This document shows positions 22,003 to 33,999 of a DNA stretch of 64,000 bases, piece by piece. How positions within the stretch are numbered: position 1 is the first letter of the stretch; each line of letters opens with the position of its first letter. This DNA comes from Rhizopus arrhizus. Lineage: Eukaryota; Mucoromycota; Mucoromycetes; Mucorales; Rhizopodaceae. The stretch spans positions 248,001 through 312,000 of the forward strand of contig JAKZZE010000037.1 of NCBI GenBank assembly GCA_024220505.1. Reading direction: 5' to 3'. The notes beneath the pieces are model-generated. The model saw only the letters and a list, made by a program, of their open reading frames with translations. It did not search any database and was not told the DNA's origin. Position numbers and translations under genes: made by a program.

Positions 22003-22849
22003 TTTATTGTGACTGAAGGAATGACCAAAGGAAAAAGCAAGACCCCCACCAGGGGGGTGAAAAGACTTTGTTGAAAAATATTTTCTGCAGTCACTTTAAA
22101 AAATTCGAATAAAGCAGGTTCTCTTTTTCTTTTAACAGCTTACAAAATTCAGTGGACATGTTTAAGTATAGTTATATTATCTAGATTTCTTGTAGATACA
22201 TTTTTGTTGAAAAAGAGTAGTACTTTTTTAATTAACTGCATAAAGTCATATAGCTGACTAATTTTTCGCAAGTGCTTACCAAGAATACTTGTTGACCGAG
22301 TACATCTTTTAATTAGGCTTTGCTGTCACAAAAAAAAAAAAAAAAAAGAAAAGAAAGTATTGCTGATATCTACATCCATTGCTGTTCATGAGAATTCAAG
22401 CAAAAAGAAAAAATAAAAAAAGCTAAACCCTTTCGTGTTTTGTAGCATTTTAACAATAAGTTTTAGAGTTCTGACTTAGGCATTGAATTGTACTATCAAC
22501 TACCCTGAAGCTCAATAGCTGTTAGCAACCACACTTCTTTTATCCGTCAGCTATCTTGTATCACTTTCTTATCTATTTTTCTGCTTCATTTCTTCAAAAC
22601 TAGAGTATGTCCCAATTGTCAGTCATCTTTGCTTCAAACAGATATACTTTGACTGCCCTTTAGTAAAAATTATGATTTGAACTACCCTATCTAACAAATT
22701 TGCATGATTCTACATTGTAAAAAAAAAGAATTTTGGAGAGACACAAACATGAAAAACAGGATGGCGAGCCTACGGTTGAAACATGATTTTTTATTATTGG
22801 TTTAAAAAGACATAAAAGAATGCGAGGTATAAATATTTTTTGTACGATG
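22003..22849. other. Intergenic region, nothing recognised
   Basis: About 850 bp between the PPR gene start and the kinesin gene end. AT-rich, with a poly(A) tract at about 22330-22346 and no convincing open frame. Confidence 0.5.
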
Positions 22850-25800
22850 TTAAATGAATGAAGGACTTGCAGTTGTCTTTCGTAAATTGATAACACCTGG
22901 ATTAGCTGCTGCACCAACAGTGGATCTACGTTTAGCAGCAACCGTTGTTTTTGCAGGTGCAAAGGTTCCATTCAATATCTTTTCGAGGTTTGCCTCATTC
23001 AAAAAAGTCCCTGCCTGAGCTGCTTTTCTCAAGATGTTTGTGAGTTGTCTGATCTGTGCATTTGCCGCAGCTGTTTCTTCTGACCGTTTCTTGACCATTT
23101 GACACTGTGCCTCGTAGGCTTCCTCCAACTTGGTTTTGGCGTCCAAGGCTGCGATTTCTCTTCGTTTCAACTGTTGTATCTCTCTTTCATAAACAATGGA
23201 TGCCTCTCTTGCATGATCTGTCTCTACTTTCAGGCTCTTGTTGAGCTGCTTCTTTTGTGCTGCTAATGATTCCATGTCAACCTGAAGCTGACGAATGATC
23301 GAATCATTCTTAACACGAGCTGTGCGACTTGTCTGCGTAAGTTGCGTATTCTTTTGACGTAGTTCATGATTCTCGGCAATCAAATGCTTTAACTTGGTCT
23401 CATACTCGGATCTCAACTCCTCTGCTTGTTTATTTTCTCTTAATTGAAGCACACTTCCAGGTCGGCGTTGCTGTTCGATGCTAGGCGACTTGCTTTTTCT
23501 TTTGAATGCTGTATCTCTTTGCTTTTGTAACTCTAATAGATGTTGCTTGAGTTCATTCAATTTGCCTTCATAAGTCGATCGCATCTGAGTGTACAAGTCT
23601 TCTGTCTTTTCGAGTTGATCCACTAGTTCTTGTTTGACGAGAACATCTGCTTGCGCTTGATGTAACATCTTTAATAATTTCTTATTTTGCTTCCGGTCAC
23701 TTTTACTGCAGCTGGTAGATGCAGTGGTGACCATAGGAGTGTCTGTTGTACTTGAATTGAAATAAGATGTCGTTATTGAGCTATCTGTATCATCCCACAT
23801 GGAATCTACAGAGATAGATGTACGCTTTGTCACTTGGTTCCCTTTTGATTCATTAGACCAAGTAGGAACATTCTAAATAATAAAATAAGAAAAAAAAAAA
23901 AAACTTTTGTTGACTTAAGCCTTACAAGTGCTTCTAACTTGTCTTCTTCATCATCGAACAAGGCATATTCATGAAGAGGAGATGGTGATGTGTAAGGAGA
24001 AAGAGGAGAAGTAATTGGTTTGTCTTGCTGATGCACAGAAGGTGAGAATGAAAAGTTCTCAAAAGATAACTCTAAGTTTTCTTCATCATCTAGTAACAAC
24101 GTATCTGTAGACTGTAGAAGAAATAAAAAAGTTGTATTGATGCTAAGTAAAATTTAGAATCAACAAAGGAGTCCCTTCTTTGTCTACCTTTTCATATTCT
24201 TTTTGCAAAAGGTCAATGAATTCATCAACATTATTTGCTAACTGACTTTTCTTGGTTTTATGTATGGGTGAATAGATGGCTCTTGCTTTGGAAGAATATT
24301 TTCGTTTGACAAAAGAACGTCTTACTGGCTTTGTTGAAGTAGACTTTCGGATGTCAAGAAGAGATGAAGAAAACGTTTTCCTTTGACTTAAAGCATGATT
24401 GGCAGCTTGAAGTTGCATTTGTGTCTCAGCCACTTGAAGCTTAAGATGCTCTACTTGCTCTGTATATCCTTGAATGACTGGATGAGATTCGATAACTTCA
24501 TTGTCATCTAATTGACTGGCGATCATCAACGTGTCCTTTTCACTCTTTGTTTTAATCAATTCATCATTCAAGTTGTGAACATAAGATCTAATGGAGCTCA
24601 TCTCTTCTTTTAATACCCTCACTTGATCCTCCAAATCACGATTACTTTGTATATCGCTCAGCAATGATACCTGCATTTTAAGCCGAGAGATTTGTGTACG
24701 TAAATAGTCTATCTCATCCGATTCTTCATCCTGGCTGTGGTCTGTTTTGATTAGGGCTCTATTACTATGGCTGCTGGTACATGCTATTCGATTTGCATAT
24801 TTAAGTGTGTTCATAGTCTCTGAATGATTTGATTCTAAAGGATTCACACAGGCAAGCATCAGTGTATGGACATTCTCTCCTCCTAAACTATCTTGTAACA
24901 AACTAGTCAATTTGCTATCTTTATAAGGTATATTTTGATTAGATGTTCTTAATGCCGATATAACATTTCCTAAAGCTAATAATCCAGAATTGACGGATAA
25001 GATTTCCTTTTCTCCTAAGATGCTAGTCCTCTTGAGCTATTTTTTTATAGATTAGAAATAAATTTTGCTGTTATTTTTTATTGATTTTACATTTTCTGAT
25101 CCTGCTAAATCGACAAAATGAAACTTGGATACAATCTGCTCTTGCCGTTTTAAAATGACAGAAAATATAGCGTGCGAGTTATTCAAATCAGTCTTTCTTT
25201 TTAGCCTAGTTAAAGAACCTCTCTTTAGAACTCTATCGAATGAGTATTAGTTGGGCATCTTTTTAATATATAATTTTTGGCTGCATTTACTCTATTAACT
25301 CTTGTGCTGTATAAACCCTTTCTTGTATGCCTGGCCAGTAAAGATTTCCTTGATCATCTTCCCTTATATTCGGTTCAACGGCAGTCTTCTCGCTCAAGAC
25401 ATCATCTATATCCTCATTATATAACTGCAAATAAGAAACAAATATTTGAAACTTGTCATCTTCCTCGACCGCATTGAATAGCGAATAAGAAAATTGATGT
25501 ATCATCCCTTGATTGTCTATCCCAGTACCGAGGCTATATGTTTTTCCCGATCCAGTTTGTCTATAAAATGATGCTAATTAGTCTTTTTTCTTTTAAAAAA
25601 AAAGTATTTTATTTCTACCCATAAGCCAATACTATAATATTTTTTCTATTCATTGACGGAGTTAGGGTTTCATTCATGTTTATTTTTTCAGGCACATTTT
25701 TACCCTTCAATAAAAAAGCCTAATAAAGGAGCAATACTTAATTTGTAAACATCTTGTTGTGTCACACGTGGAGAATAAACATGATCGAATTGAAAGGACT

Positions 25801-25965
25801 TGTTTTCTAAATAAACTATATTGTTCTCAATTACTTTCAAGCATTCTTTTTTGTCATCTGTTTGAGTTGGTCTAATTCTCAACACTACTCTACAATAAAA
25901 CTTAAGATTAAGCTTAGTTGTTTATGTATTACTGCTTACTTGACAAAAGCAGCTTTTGTTGCCAT
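22850..25965 (-). CDS. Kinesin motor protein, probably kinesin-4 (KIF4-like)
   Basis: Eight exons (25965-25940, 25889-25704, 25645-25619, 25560-25291, 25232-25091, 25036-24188, 24111-23926, 23872-22850) encode 902 residues. The N-terminal motor (about 8-310) has [30 protein letters not shown] (P-loop, split by an intron), NNSHAIF (switch I), [10 protein letters not shown] (switch II) and a C-terminal [15 protein letters not shown]...[11 protein letters not shown]. The last stretch and the following neck fit kinesin-4. Long coiled coils follow (about 330-480 and 610-830), separated by basic and serine-rich linkers. Kinesin-4 motors act on overlapping microtubules and chromosomes or in transport. 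The Cys-rich tail of animal KIF4 is absent. Confidence 0.87.
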
Positions 25966-26049
25966 TTAAAGGTTTTAATGAAAAAGAAGAAAAAAGAAGA
26001 ATAAGAAAAAACTTTTTTATACCAAAATTGAATAGCAGATATTCAAGGA

Positions 26050-27800
26050 GAATTTTCATAAAATGAATTGAGCATGGTTCTTTCCGACAAAATACCTAAC
26101 CAGTTGGTCAACGCAGTCACACAGTCACCACAAGCACCAGAGCCTCCTACAGAACGAAGTAACATGTCCTGGTCCTAAGTAGCAGCCAGGAAGTGAACAT
26201 CACTCATACATGCTACTTCAGAATACAACATTTAAAATAGTAAACAAGACTAATTTATTCATTCCAAAGTGTAGAGAACAGGTCGTTCTCTAATTAATGT
26301 CCTTCTGGACTTGGCCAGTGGATCTGAGTCACCCGTACAGCTCAAGTCCTTAATTGCGAAATAATATCCGCCACAAATCGCAGTTGCAACTACCAAAGAA
26401 GGCAGTCGAAAGATTGCTTAAATCATATTTGATCCATTAGATACATTTTCAAAGACAGTATTAACCTTAAAAATGATATAGTTAGGCTTTTGTCTTGTCC
26501 AGCCTAAGATCCAACCGTTCCTTTAGCTTGACTTTGACTCTCCAACCTTCCCTTTCTTAAAAAGAACATTCTTAAGGAACGCTTGAAGATGAGTCTAGAG
26601 CCTCATGGCTCCTTTTCTCGATTTGGGTATCCTATGAAAATCACACTCCGGCATCTATATGGGCAAGGGTTATGTCAGTTTGAGTGACCTTAAAGATGAT
26701 GGCAGGCTCTCTCTACTTTCTCATCATCTTCCTTGGTATCAATTGGAAGATGAAGGATTTTATGCAGTATGTGGTGACATGATCGCTTATTGTCGCTATT
26801 GTCATGCTGAAAGACATATCATTCCTGACTGTCCAAAAAAAAGTTCATCCCATGTTTGTTGGAATTGTCGTATTAGTGTACATATTGCTGCTAAATGCAC
26901 AAAAAGCAAGAATAAGTTTTTTAAAAAAACTAGTAAGACTCTTACTGTTCCACGGGATAGAGTGAATCAAGATAAAGCACAACAAGCCTCGTCTTCTACC
27001 AATATCATGCCTATGGCTTCTCCATCTACAGTCTCGAATGTTATGAGGAGTAAACGCTCCCGTCAAAATAGATTGGGCGACAACCCAAGAATTCACACGA
27101 CGTCTTTGGTGGCAACTGAAGAGGATTCGGTATTAATGTCTATCCAAGAGGCTCTAACTGCTCTCTTCTCCCTCTAATGTTAATCCTCAGGTGAATAACA
27201 GCAGTTTGAAGATGGAAAGTACTTGTGATTTCAAAAAATTTACTCCTGTTGATCATAAAATTTACAACATATCTCAGACTGTCAATAGTAGAACCCTTAA
27301 TAAAAACTCCTTAGGGTACAACTTCCGTCATCATGTCATCAGCAATTTTAGATTACTAATGCCACACTACGTCCATGGTGGTCAGTAGTACGGCAACACA
27401 ATGTTCAGTATTGATGGTACACGGACTCATTCTCAGCAATAATAAATAAAAGATTGAAAGAACTATCATTCAACATTTTTTCATTGAACTGTAACAATTT
27501 GGTACACAAAAACAGCTTAATTTTATACGTCGACTTTCAACATAATGGCCATTCAAGAACCTCACAACTCCACAGACCGTGTAAGCTTCATCAATGTGTC
27601 TTCCTGGTTATTGATGCCCTGACAAAGTTGAATTATGCAAGTAAATTTTTTGTTTCAAGTGCAAAATGATTCCTTACAATGCTAGAATAGTTAATTTTAC
27701 TAGTGGTCTCAGTGAAGCAGCAGCAATTGGTTTAGCTGATAATAACAGTCTGAAACCACAAGAAGCTTATAGAAATGTTGCCTCTATATTATCAATCAAG
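26050..27800 (+). pseudogene. LINE (L1-like) retrotransposon relic: ORF1 and start of ORF2
   Basis: An open stretch (26659-27177) reads MGKGYVSLSDL, LSHHLPWY, then two CCHC zinc knuckles (CRYCHAERHIIPDC, CWNCRISVHIAAKC). This is the arrangement of ORF1 in LINEs of Mucorales. Upstream (26050-26650) the same protein can be followed through several stops (e.g. FLDLGI). Downstream, a short frame reads NIFSLNCNNLVHKNSLILYV and, after a shift, AIQEPHNSTDRVSF, matching the first motifs of an APE endonuclease. The reverse transcriptase is missing. A 5'-containing fragment is unusual, because LINEs are usually truncated at the 5' end; later deletion is the simplest explanation. Confidence 0.6.
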
Positions 27801-28417
27801 TTTTCTTGAAAAGTACAAGAACAACCCTCTGTTGCTGAATGACAAAAACCTTAAGAACATATACAATAATACCATCTCATCCAAGTCGGCCCCTAATAGA
27901 CAACATTAAATAAGTATTTTTCAAAGATTCATAATGTAGTTTCTTTGTGGCTGCTCAAAAGTGGGGTTATTTAAAGACATCCTAAAATGCTGTACGAGAG
28001 AAACATATTGCGCTTAATGCACACATAAGAGCCTCTACCTACCCCCTTTTTTCATAAAAGCAATAGTATTTACCCACCCACTTGAGTTTCTCTAACGCGT
28101 TTTGCTAATTTCGCAATAATTACCGTACAATAGTGAACCATCAAATTTTCATGAATTATCAAGCTTGATTTTCTATTATTTATTTATACGGCTGTATGAG
28201 TTGGTATATGGCTGCTGAGTATGTCAAGGCTTAAAAGGAATGGTATAGTTGGATTATGAAAATAGAAACTATTAGAGAATAAAGTTGATCGAGAAAACAG
28301 TGAGTGTTATTGTTTCTGTATTATTGCATTATTTGTTTCACTTGCATGTTAATATAAGTAAAAATTAGTTTCCATAAGGTCATAAAGTAAACATGATTAT
28401 AAAGCAATTTCTCTTTA

Positions 28418-30557
28418 TTATAAAACATCATCTTTATCTGACAGCAATAAGAAAACATTCAAATTTATTTGTGTCTCTGGTGAATTTGTTTCTTCAATTC
28501 TACTAATTATCTTGTCAATATCATCAAAGCCTACATGTGGACTAAAGCTAGCAATAAGCATGTATCTGTGGTTAGGAATCTTGGGTAAAATGACATAACT
28601 AGGGGTAATAAATAGCGTTCTAACACAAAAAGAAAGTTAATGTTATAGTTAGATTTCTTTCTTTCTTTTTACCTTTCATATTTATTCTTTGTATTAGTTT
28701 TTGCAAATTCTATTTCATTTTGTGCATGTCTACGTAATACAACCCCTGAACTCTGCTCAAGTTCTTGAATTAAATCCTCATGTCGACTAGAAAAATCTAG
28801 TATGGTTACTTGATGATTATCTTTGACTTCTCGTACACATTTAGTCAAGTACTATTAAAATATTCTGTTCTATGTTACCTAATGGATGGACTAGTAAATG
28901 TTGAGGCGGCATATACGTTTTATAGAATAAGAGCTTCGTTGTCAAATTATAGTTTATAATCTCATCTATTATAGATGCATATTAGCTAAAAATTAAAAGA
29001 CAGTAAACCTCTTTCTACCCGTGTTAGCTCCAATATGACAAGCAAGATCTTCATTTCTTAGTACATGACAGTCATGAATACCCTTTGTTTGATGATGAAG
29101 AAAACGCATGGTGGGAACAAGTCCGCCTTGATGAATCACACCAAACACATAGGTTGCAATCACGTTAAACAAAAACCAGCTAATCCAAAACGACGTCGAA
29201 AGTGTGGGTCGTTTCCATGAGTAGATGATAATAAGAGGTACAAGCAATGGACACAAGAATCTAGCCTCTTGATGCGGTATGATCGATAACCCAACAAGGC
29301 TCGTAAGGATAATGGTCACAAGTAAAAAAAACAGGCGTCGATTGTTATCCGACACGGCTCTTTTAATAATCGAAGGACTCTCGAGAAATGTCTGGATGGC
29401 GAGTGGTCCAAACAACAAGGGAAGATTGACGAGAAAATGTGTGTATCTTGAATGAATACCATGTTGTTGAAGATTGTTGACATTCATGTTATACAATAGA
29501 TTGTTGATGGGTGTCACAATAAGGTTACCTTCTGCACGGACATCAATAAGCGATACTGGATTGAATAAAGTGGATATAAATTGGTTGACATCGGTAAATG
29601 GCTGACCGTCTAAAGTGATTGATAGAGCACCGTAATATACTGAATCGGCAGTAATACAAAATACTGCAAAGGTTATAATACCTAAGACTAAAGAAATAAT
29701 ATAGCTAGCGCTTTGTCTAAATAATAAAAAGTGTGAAAATATGGCTTGATATGCTTTTGTGTAAAATCTACTTTTTGTATGAATCCATCAAGAACAGGAT
29801 ACCAATAGGTAAAGCATATAAAGGAAAGGTAATTCTAGTAAATGCTCCCAAGCTAAACAGACCACCGAGAAAGTAAGAAAGTTTGTTTGATGGTGTCTTT
29901 GTATGATTGATGAATAAAGATAGACATAAGCATAGTAAGATGCTTTCAAATGAATTTGAAAATGGGTGTGTATAATAGGCTAAAGTAACATGGCTAGTGG
30001 CTACCAAGAGCATAGGGATAGATGGTTTGGATAAACCAATATGTTTACATAATCTATAAACACACGCATCTTTTATTTTTTTAATTTTTTTTTCCTATTA
30101 CCATCGCCTTACAGATATTTACCTATAATTAAAGACCATACAAACGAGCCAAAGCGTTCAACTGCAAATAAAATTGATGCGGAGGGTACTTGTAGTATTT
30201 TAACTTGTTAGCATATGCTTTTCTTTTTATTATTATTCCTTATCCTTACACTGTCCTCTAGGTAAGGTGCATTTCAAAATCCAAAAAGGAATTCCAGTTG
30301 TAATGAAGCTATAAATATCATGAATTTCTCAGTTTCTGTAAATAATAATCTTTAGATTACGGAGCAACTATCGATCGAGCAGCGTTCTGTGGTTGATACT
30401 CCCAGGGCGTAAAAGTCTGGATCCCAAATATTTTTGAAGAAGTAATCTCAGGGTTTTGAAAGAATTCATCGGGATGAATGTAACCAGGAAGACCTGAAAT
30501 GAACCAGCGTAACCACAGTAGTGTGGATACTACTAATATGGTCGATTTTTTTACCAT
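28418..30557 (-). CDS. SMP3: GPI mannosyltransferase 4 (Smp3/PIG-Z type)
   Basis: Eight exons (30557-30361, 30308-30250, 30188-30113, 30053-29772, 29716-29019, 28965-28879, 28826-28673, 28619-28418) encode 584 residues. The GT22 family signature is present: YIHPDEFFQ in the first lumenal loop with the catalytic acidic pair, later TPINNLLYN, RYTHFLVNLPLLFGP, IPHQEARFL (usually PHQEPRFL) and FYKTYMPPQHLL. About eight or more hydrophobic membrane segments are visible. The enzyme adds the fourth mannose to GPI precursors in the ER lumen, which is essential in yeast. Several junctions needed careful choice (e.g. donor at 29018, acceptor at 28966), but all keep phase and family motifs. Confidence 0.87.
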
Positions 30558-31384
30558 TGAAGTAGGAAAGAAAAAATAATAAAAAAAAAAGTCGCGCTGT
30601 TTTAACCAAACTTTATTCTATAAATAGGATAACTCTTTCTCTCTAAACGAGCAGTATATAAATTTATGGTATGCTTACTATCTTTTTAGATACAACAGAA
30701 ACAAATTGTATTGAAATTAGTATGAACTACATGTTGTACAAAAATCATGTCTCTTTAAGCACACATTTGACGCGTTCAAATATAAGAAAACTTTATGTTT
30801 TTGTTTTTTAAAGCTACTTTTAACATTACAATAAAGCATCAAGCCATTAAGTGCTCTTTAAATGATCAAAACGCTACTACAACGGCTCATTTGATTAAGC
30901 AAAGTACATAATACATAAACACATTGATATGAAGTCAAGCCCACTGTCGATACATCATTCAAATCAAATTATATTTTATTATCACTGTCTTCATCTACCG
31001 TCGTTTCTTCAAACTTTTTTTTTTAGTCATAGCCAGTAAGAGGCTTACGTCCAATTATCGGAAATGATAAATGCAACTTCATGTCTGACAATAAAATACA
31101 TCTGCATAAACTTTCAAAAATAATAAGAGAAAAAAGTAAATATTCTTAGAATTATATATTCATTTATATAATAGCAATTATCTTGTAAGGAAGAAAAAAA
31201 AAAAAAGAATAGATTCCCTTGATCAAATATAAATGACCTAGTTTTATTGCAGAAAAAAAAAAAGTAAACAAGAATTTACGTAACCTTCCAAAAGGGATAT
31301 AAAGTATTAAATCTAATAAACTATATTTTAAAACTTTCTTTCTTTTCTTTATTTTTCTCTTTTTTTTTTTCTTTAAAAATATAA
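30558..31384. other. Divergent intergenic region
   Basis: About 830 bp between two divergent starts (SMP3 on minus, F-box/LRR on plus). It has poly(A)/poly(T) tracts and a pyrimidine-rich leader just before 31385. No gene was recognised. Confidence 0.5.
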
Positions 31385-32506
31385 ATGTCTGTAATAAGCA
31401 CTTTACCAATTGAAATCATGTCAAAGATACTTGGTCTGCTTGAGAGTGGAGACAAGTATAAATGTATGCTTGTGAACAAGGAATTTTATTCAAGTACGAT
31501 GCCTGAACTGTGGAGAAATCTAGTTATAAGCACAATGAATCAACTCTATCGATTTATAAACTGTCTAAATGGCGCAGAGAATCAGATTGGAATTAACATA
31601 AAAAGTATAAGATTTGGTTGGTATAGTTATGTTAGTGATGATGAGCTTTTGTACATATTAGCATTAGCACCCAATTTGGAAGAACTAAAGATAAGTTATG
31701 CACAAGAATTGACTGATAAAAGTATCATGGCTATTCCTCAGTACTGCAAATTTCTTACACATTTCCAGTTGGGATATTCTTCTGTATCCAATCACTCAGT
31801 TCAAGTTCTAGGTCAATGCAATCAATTGCGAAAGCTCACTCTAGTTGAATGTAACATGCTAGATTCAAATGCTCTAAAGCCATTTGCTCATTTGCCAATC
31901 AATTATTTGGATCTGACAGGATGTAGCTGGTTGACAGTGAATGAAACAGCACGCGATCTACGTTTGTTTACTCATCTGACAGACTTAAACATAGAAGATT
32001 GCGATCCTATTCCTACAGATTTTCTTCATTTCCTCACAACAGATGATACTGGCAAGCCATATTTACCTTATTTGAAGAGGTTTGGTGTCTCATCCTATCA
32101 AATTAGTGATGATGATATCATTCCATTCTTAAAAGCTCACCAAGATATACGTGAACTGTTTTTATTCTCACCTGGTATTACAGATCGTACATTAGAAAAT
32201 ATTACTCATCTTTCTCATCTGCAATATCTTGGAATCAAAAGCCGTAAAGAACTCTCACCATCAATCGTTCGTGCACTTGTGAATCAATGTACCAAACTAT
32301 CAAAATTTATTCTGAGTGGTCTCGGACTTACCTATCATGATTTTCCAGAGGCTGAACCCAACAATAGCGGCGGCAGTCCTGCTGTACTAGTCGCTCATCA
32401 CTCCAGCAATGATTCAATTGTGTTCAAATGGAGTTGTACAGAATTAAATCGTATTCGTGATTATTGCTTAAAAAGAGACAATAATATAATAGAAAGAAAA
32501 ATATAA
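31385..32506 (+). CDS. F-box/leucine-rich repeat protein
   Basis: A single exon of 373 residues. An F-box-like N-terminus (ISTLPIEIMSKILGLLESGDKYKCMLVNKEF..MPELWRNLV) is followed by irregular leucine-rich repeats of the AMN1/cysteine-containing type (LALAPNLEELKISYAQELTDKSI, CNQLRKLTLVECNMLD, LTDLNIEDCDPI, LSHLQYLGIKSRKEL). The likely role is substrate recognition in an SCF ubiquitin ligase; the substrate is unknown. Mucorales genomes carry large families of such genes, so orthology to a named yeast protein should not be assumed. Confidence 0.83.
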   Translation: MSVISTLPIEIMSKILGLLESGDKYKCMLVNKEFYSSTMPELWRNLVISTMNQLYRFINCLNGAENQIGINIKSIRFGWYSYVSDDELLYILALAPNLEELKISYAQELTDKSIMAIPQYCKFLTHFQLGYSSVSNHSVQVLGQCNQLRKLTLVECNMLDSNALKPFAHLPINYLDLTGCSWLTVNETARDLRLFTHLTDLNIEDCDPIPTDFLHFLTTDDTGKPYLPYLKRFGVSSYQISDDDIIPFLKAHQDIRELFLFSPGITDRTLENITHLSHLQYLGIKSRKELSPSIVRALVNQCTKLSKFILSGLGLTYHDFPEAEPNNSGGSPAVLVAHHSSNDSIVFKWSCTELNRIRDYCLKRDNNIIERKI

Positions 32507-33159
32507 AATTAATATTTATTATAAAAGTAAATTTTGAAGAATAAATTATCTCATTAAAAGTTTTTCTTTTCTTTTTTCCTATATCTAAGAAACATATCAA
32601 TGAATGCTTTGTATAAATAAATAATAAATAAATCTTTGAAAGAAGTTCAATTCTATGTCTAATGACTCCATTTAAAGCACGAAAAATAAACTGTACAGTA
32701 TCGCATGCATACTATCACAGTTTAAACCTTTGATTGGCAGACTGATATCTTTCATTTTCCTATGTTAAATAACTATCCAGGGTTAAATCATTTTAAATGA
32801 TGTCAGACAAATTGGCTATTTTATAATAGTTCTAGTGAACTGAAAATAACTGTATTTAGTTTTTTTTTTTGAATATTATCAAAGAGTAGTGGAGAAAATT
32901 AAATGCATCCTTTCATAAAAATGCTTCAATAATGGGTGAAGCCATGTCTGCTAAAGTAACAGAAATTTCCAACCCAATTTCTTTGGAAGGGTTTTTTTCT
33001 AGTTGGATTGAACTTTATATCACTATTTCTCTTTGTCCATAGAAAATAATATATTTGTATAGAACAGTGTAATGAAAAGAAGAGCGCATAATATGCATAA
33101 ATTATGTTTACATTAGTTTTCTGTATAACAACAAGCATTCTTTTTCAAAATATTGACAT

Positions 33160-33196
<37 letters not shown>

Positions 33197-33999
33197 GAAG
33201 AGTGCCTTATTTTGATAATTTATATACTTTCTGAAAAAGATGTAAGCCCAATGAATACATCAATAAATGATAAAAATAAAGCTCAATAAATATTGAAGAT
33301 TTTTTTTTTTTGTTATTTTCTCTAGAATTTCATATTCTTACTATCACCACTTCAATGACATGCCCTGCTATATATCCTGATGCTGAGTAGCTGATTCGTA
33401 ACAATAAAAGCAACAAAAGCTGGGTGCGCAGAAAAGGAACGACGAAGCAGATAGATTCGAAACTCCTGCTAGAAGAAAAGTAAGTCTTTAGCATGTACTG
33501 TTACTGTTTCTAAATATAAACGACGGACGTTCTTCGTAATATTATTATTATTATCTTGAATAGGATCCAAAACAAAAGATAGTTCAAGAAACCGCGAATC
33601 CAAGGCAACAGTAAAAAGGTAATGAAGAGTAATAGAACCAAGGGGAGATATTGTAAATCATGTGGTCAAGTTTAGAGTGGTAAAGATCGGCCTCCAATTT
33701 TCACACGAAATTTATAACAGAGCCACAACGAACGTGATTATTCATCACTCTGGCGAGCGAACTTAAATATGACTACAGGTAAAAATATCACACCTATGAG
33801 AAAAATGGACTGTCACTAAATCTTATTTGGTTTCAAAACTATTTCTAAATCGTCTGGAAGTTAAGTTTAAACACTGTATTAATGCATGATAGTAACAATT
33901 AAATAAACAATAAGAATTGTGACACAAAGCTGGTTTCCTAAGTTCTTTTTTTTTATTTCTCCTTTTTTTTTTCCTGTTTGTCGAAAAAAGAACAAGGTC
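32507..33999. other. Intergenic region, nothing recognised
   Basis: About 1.5 kb before the FHIP gene. It holds a 32-nt poly(A) tract (33162-33193), an ATTATT microsatellite near 33540-33552 and T-rich leader sequence. Short frames of 60-70 codons have no domain character. Confidence 0.5.
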
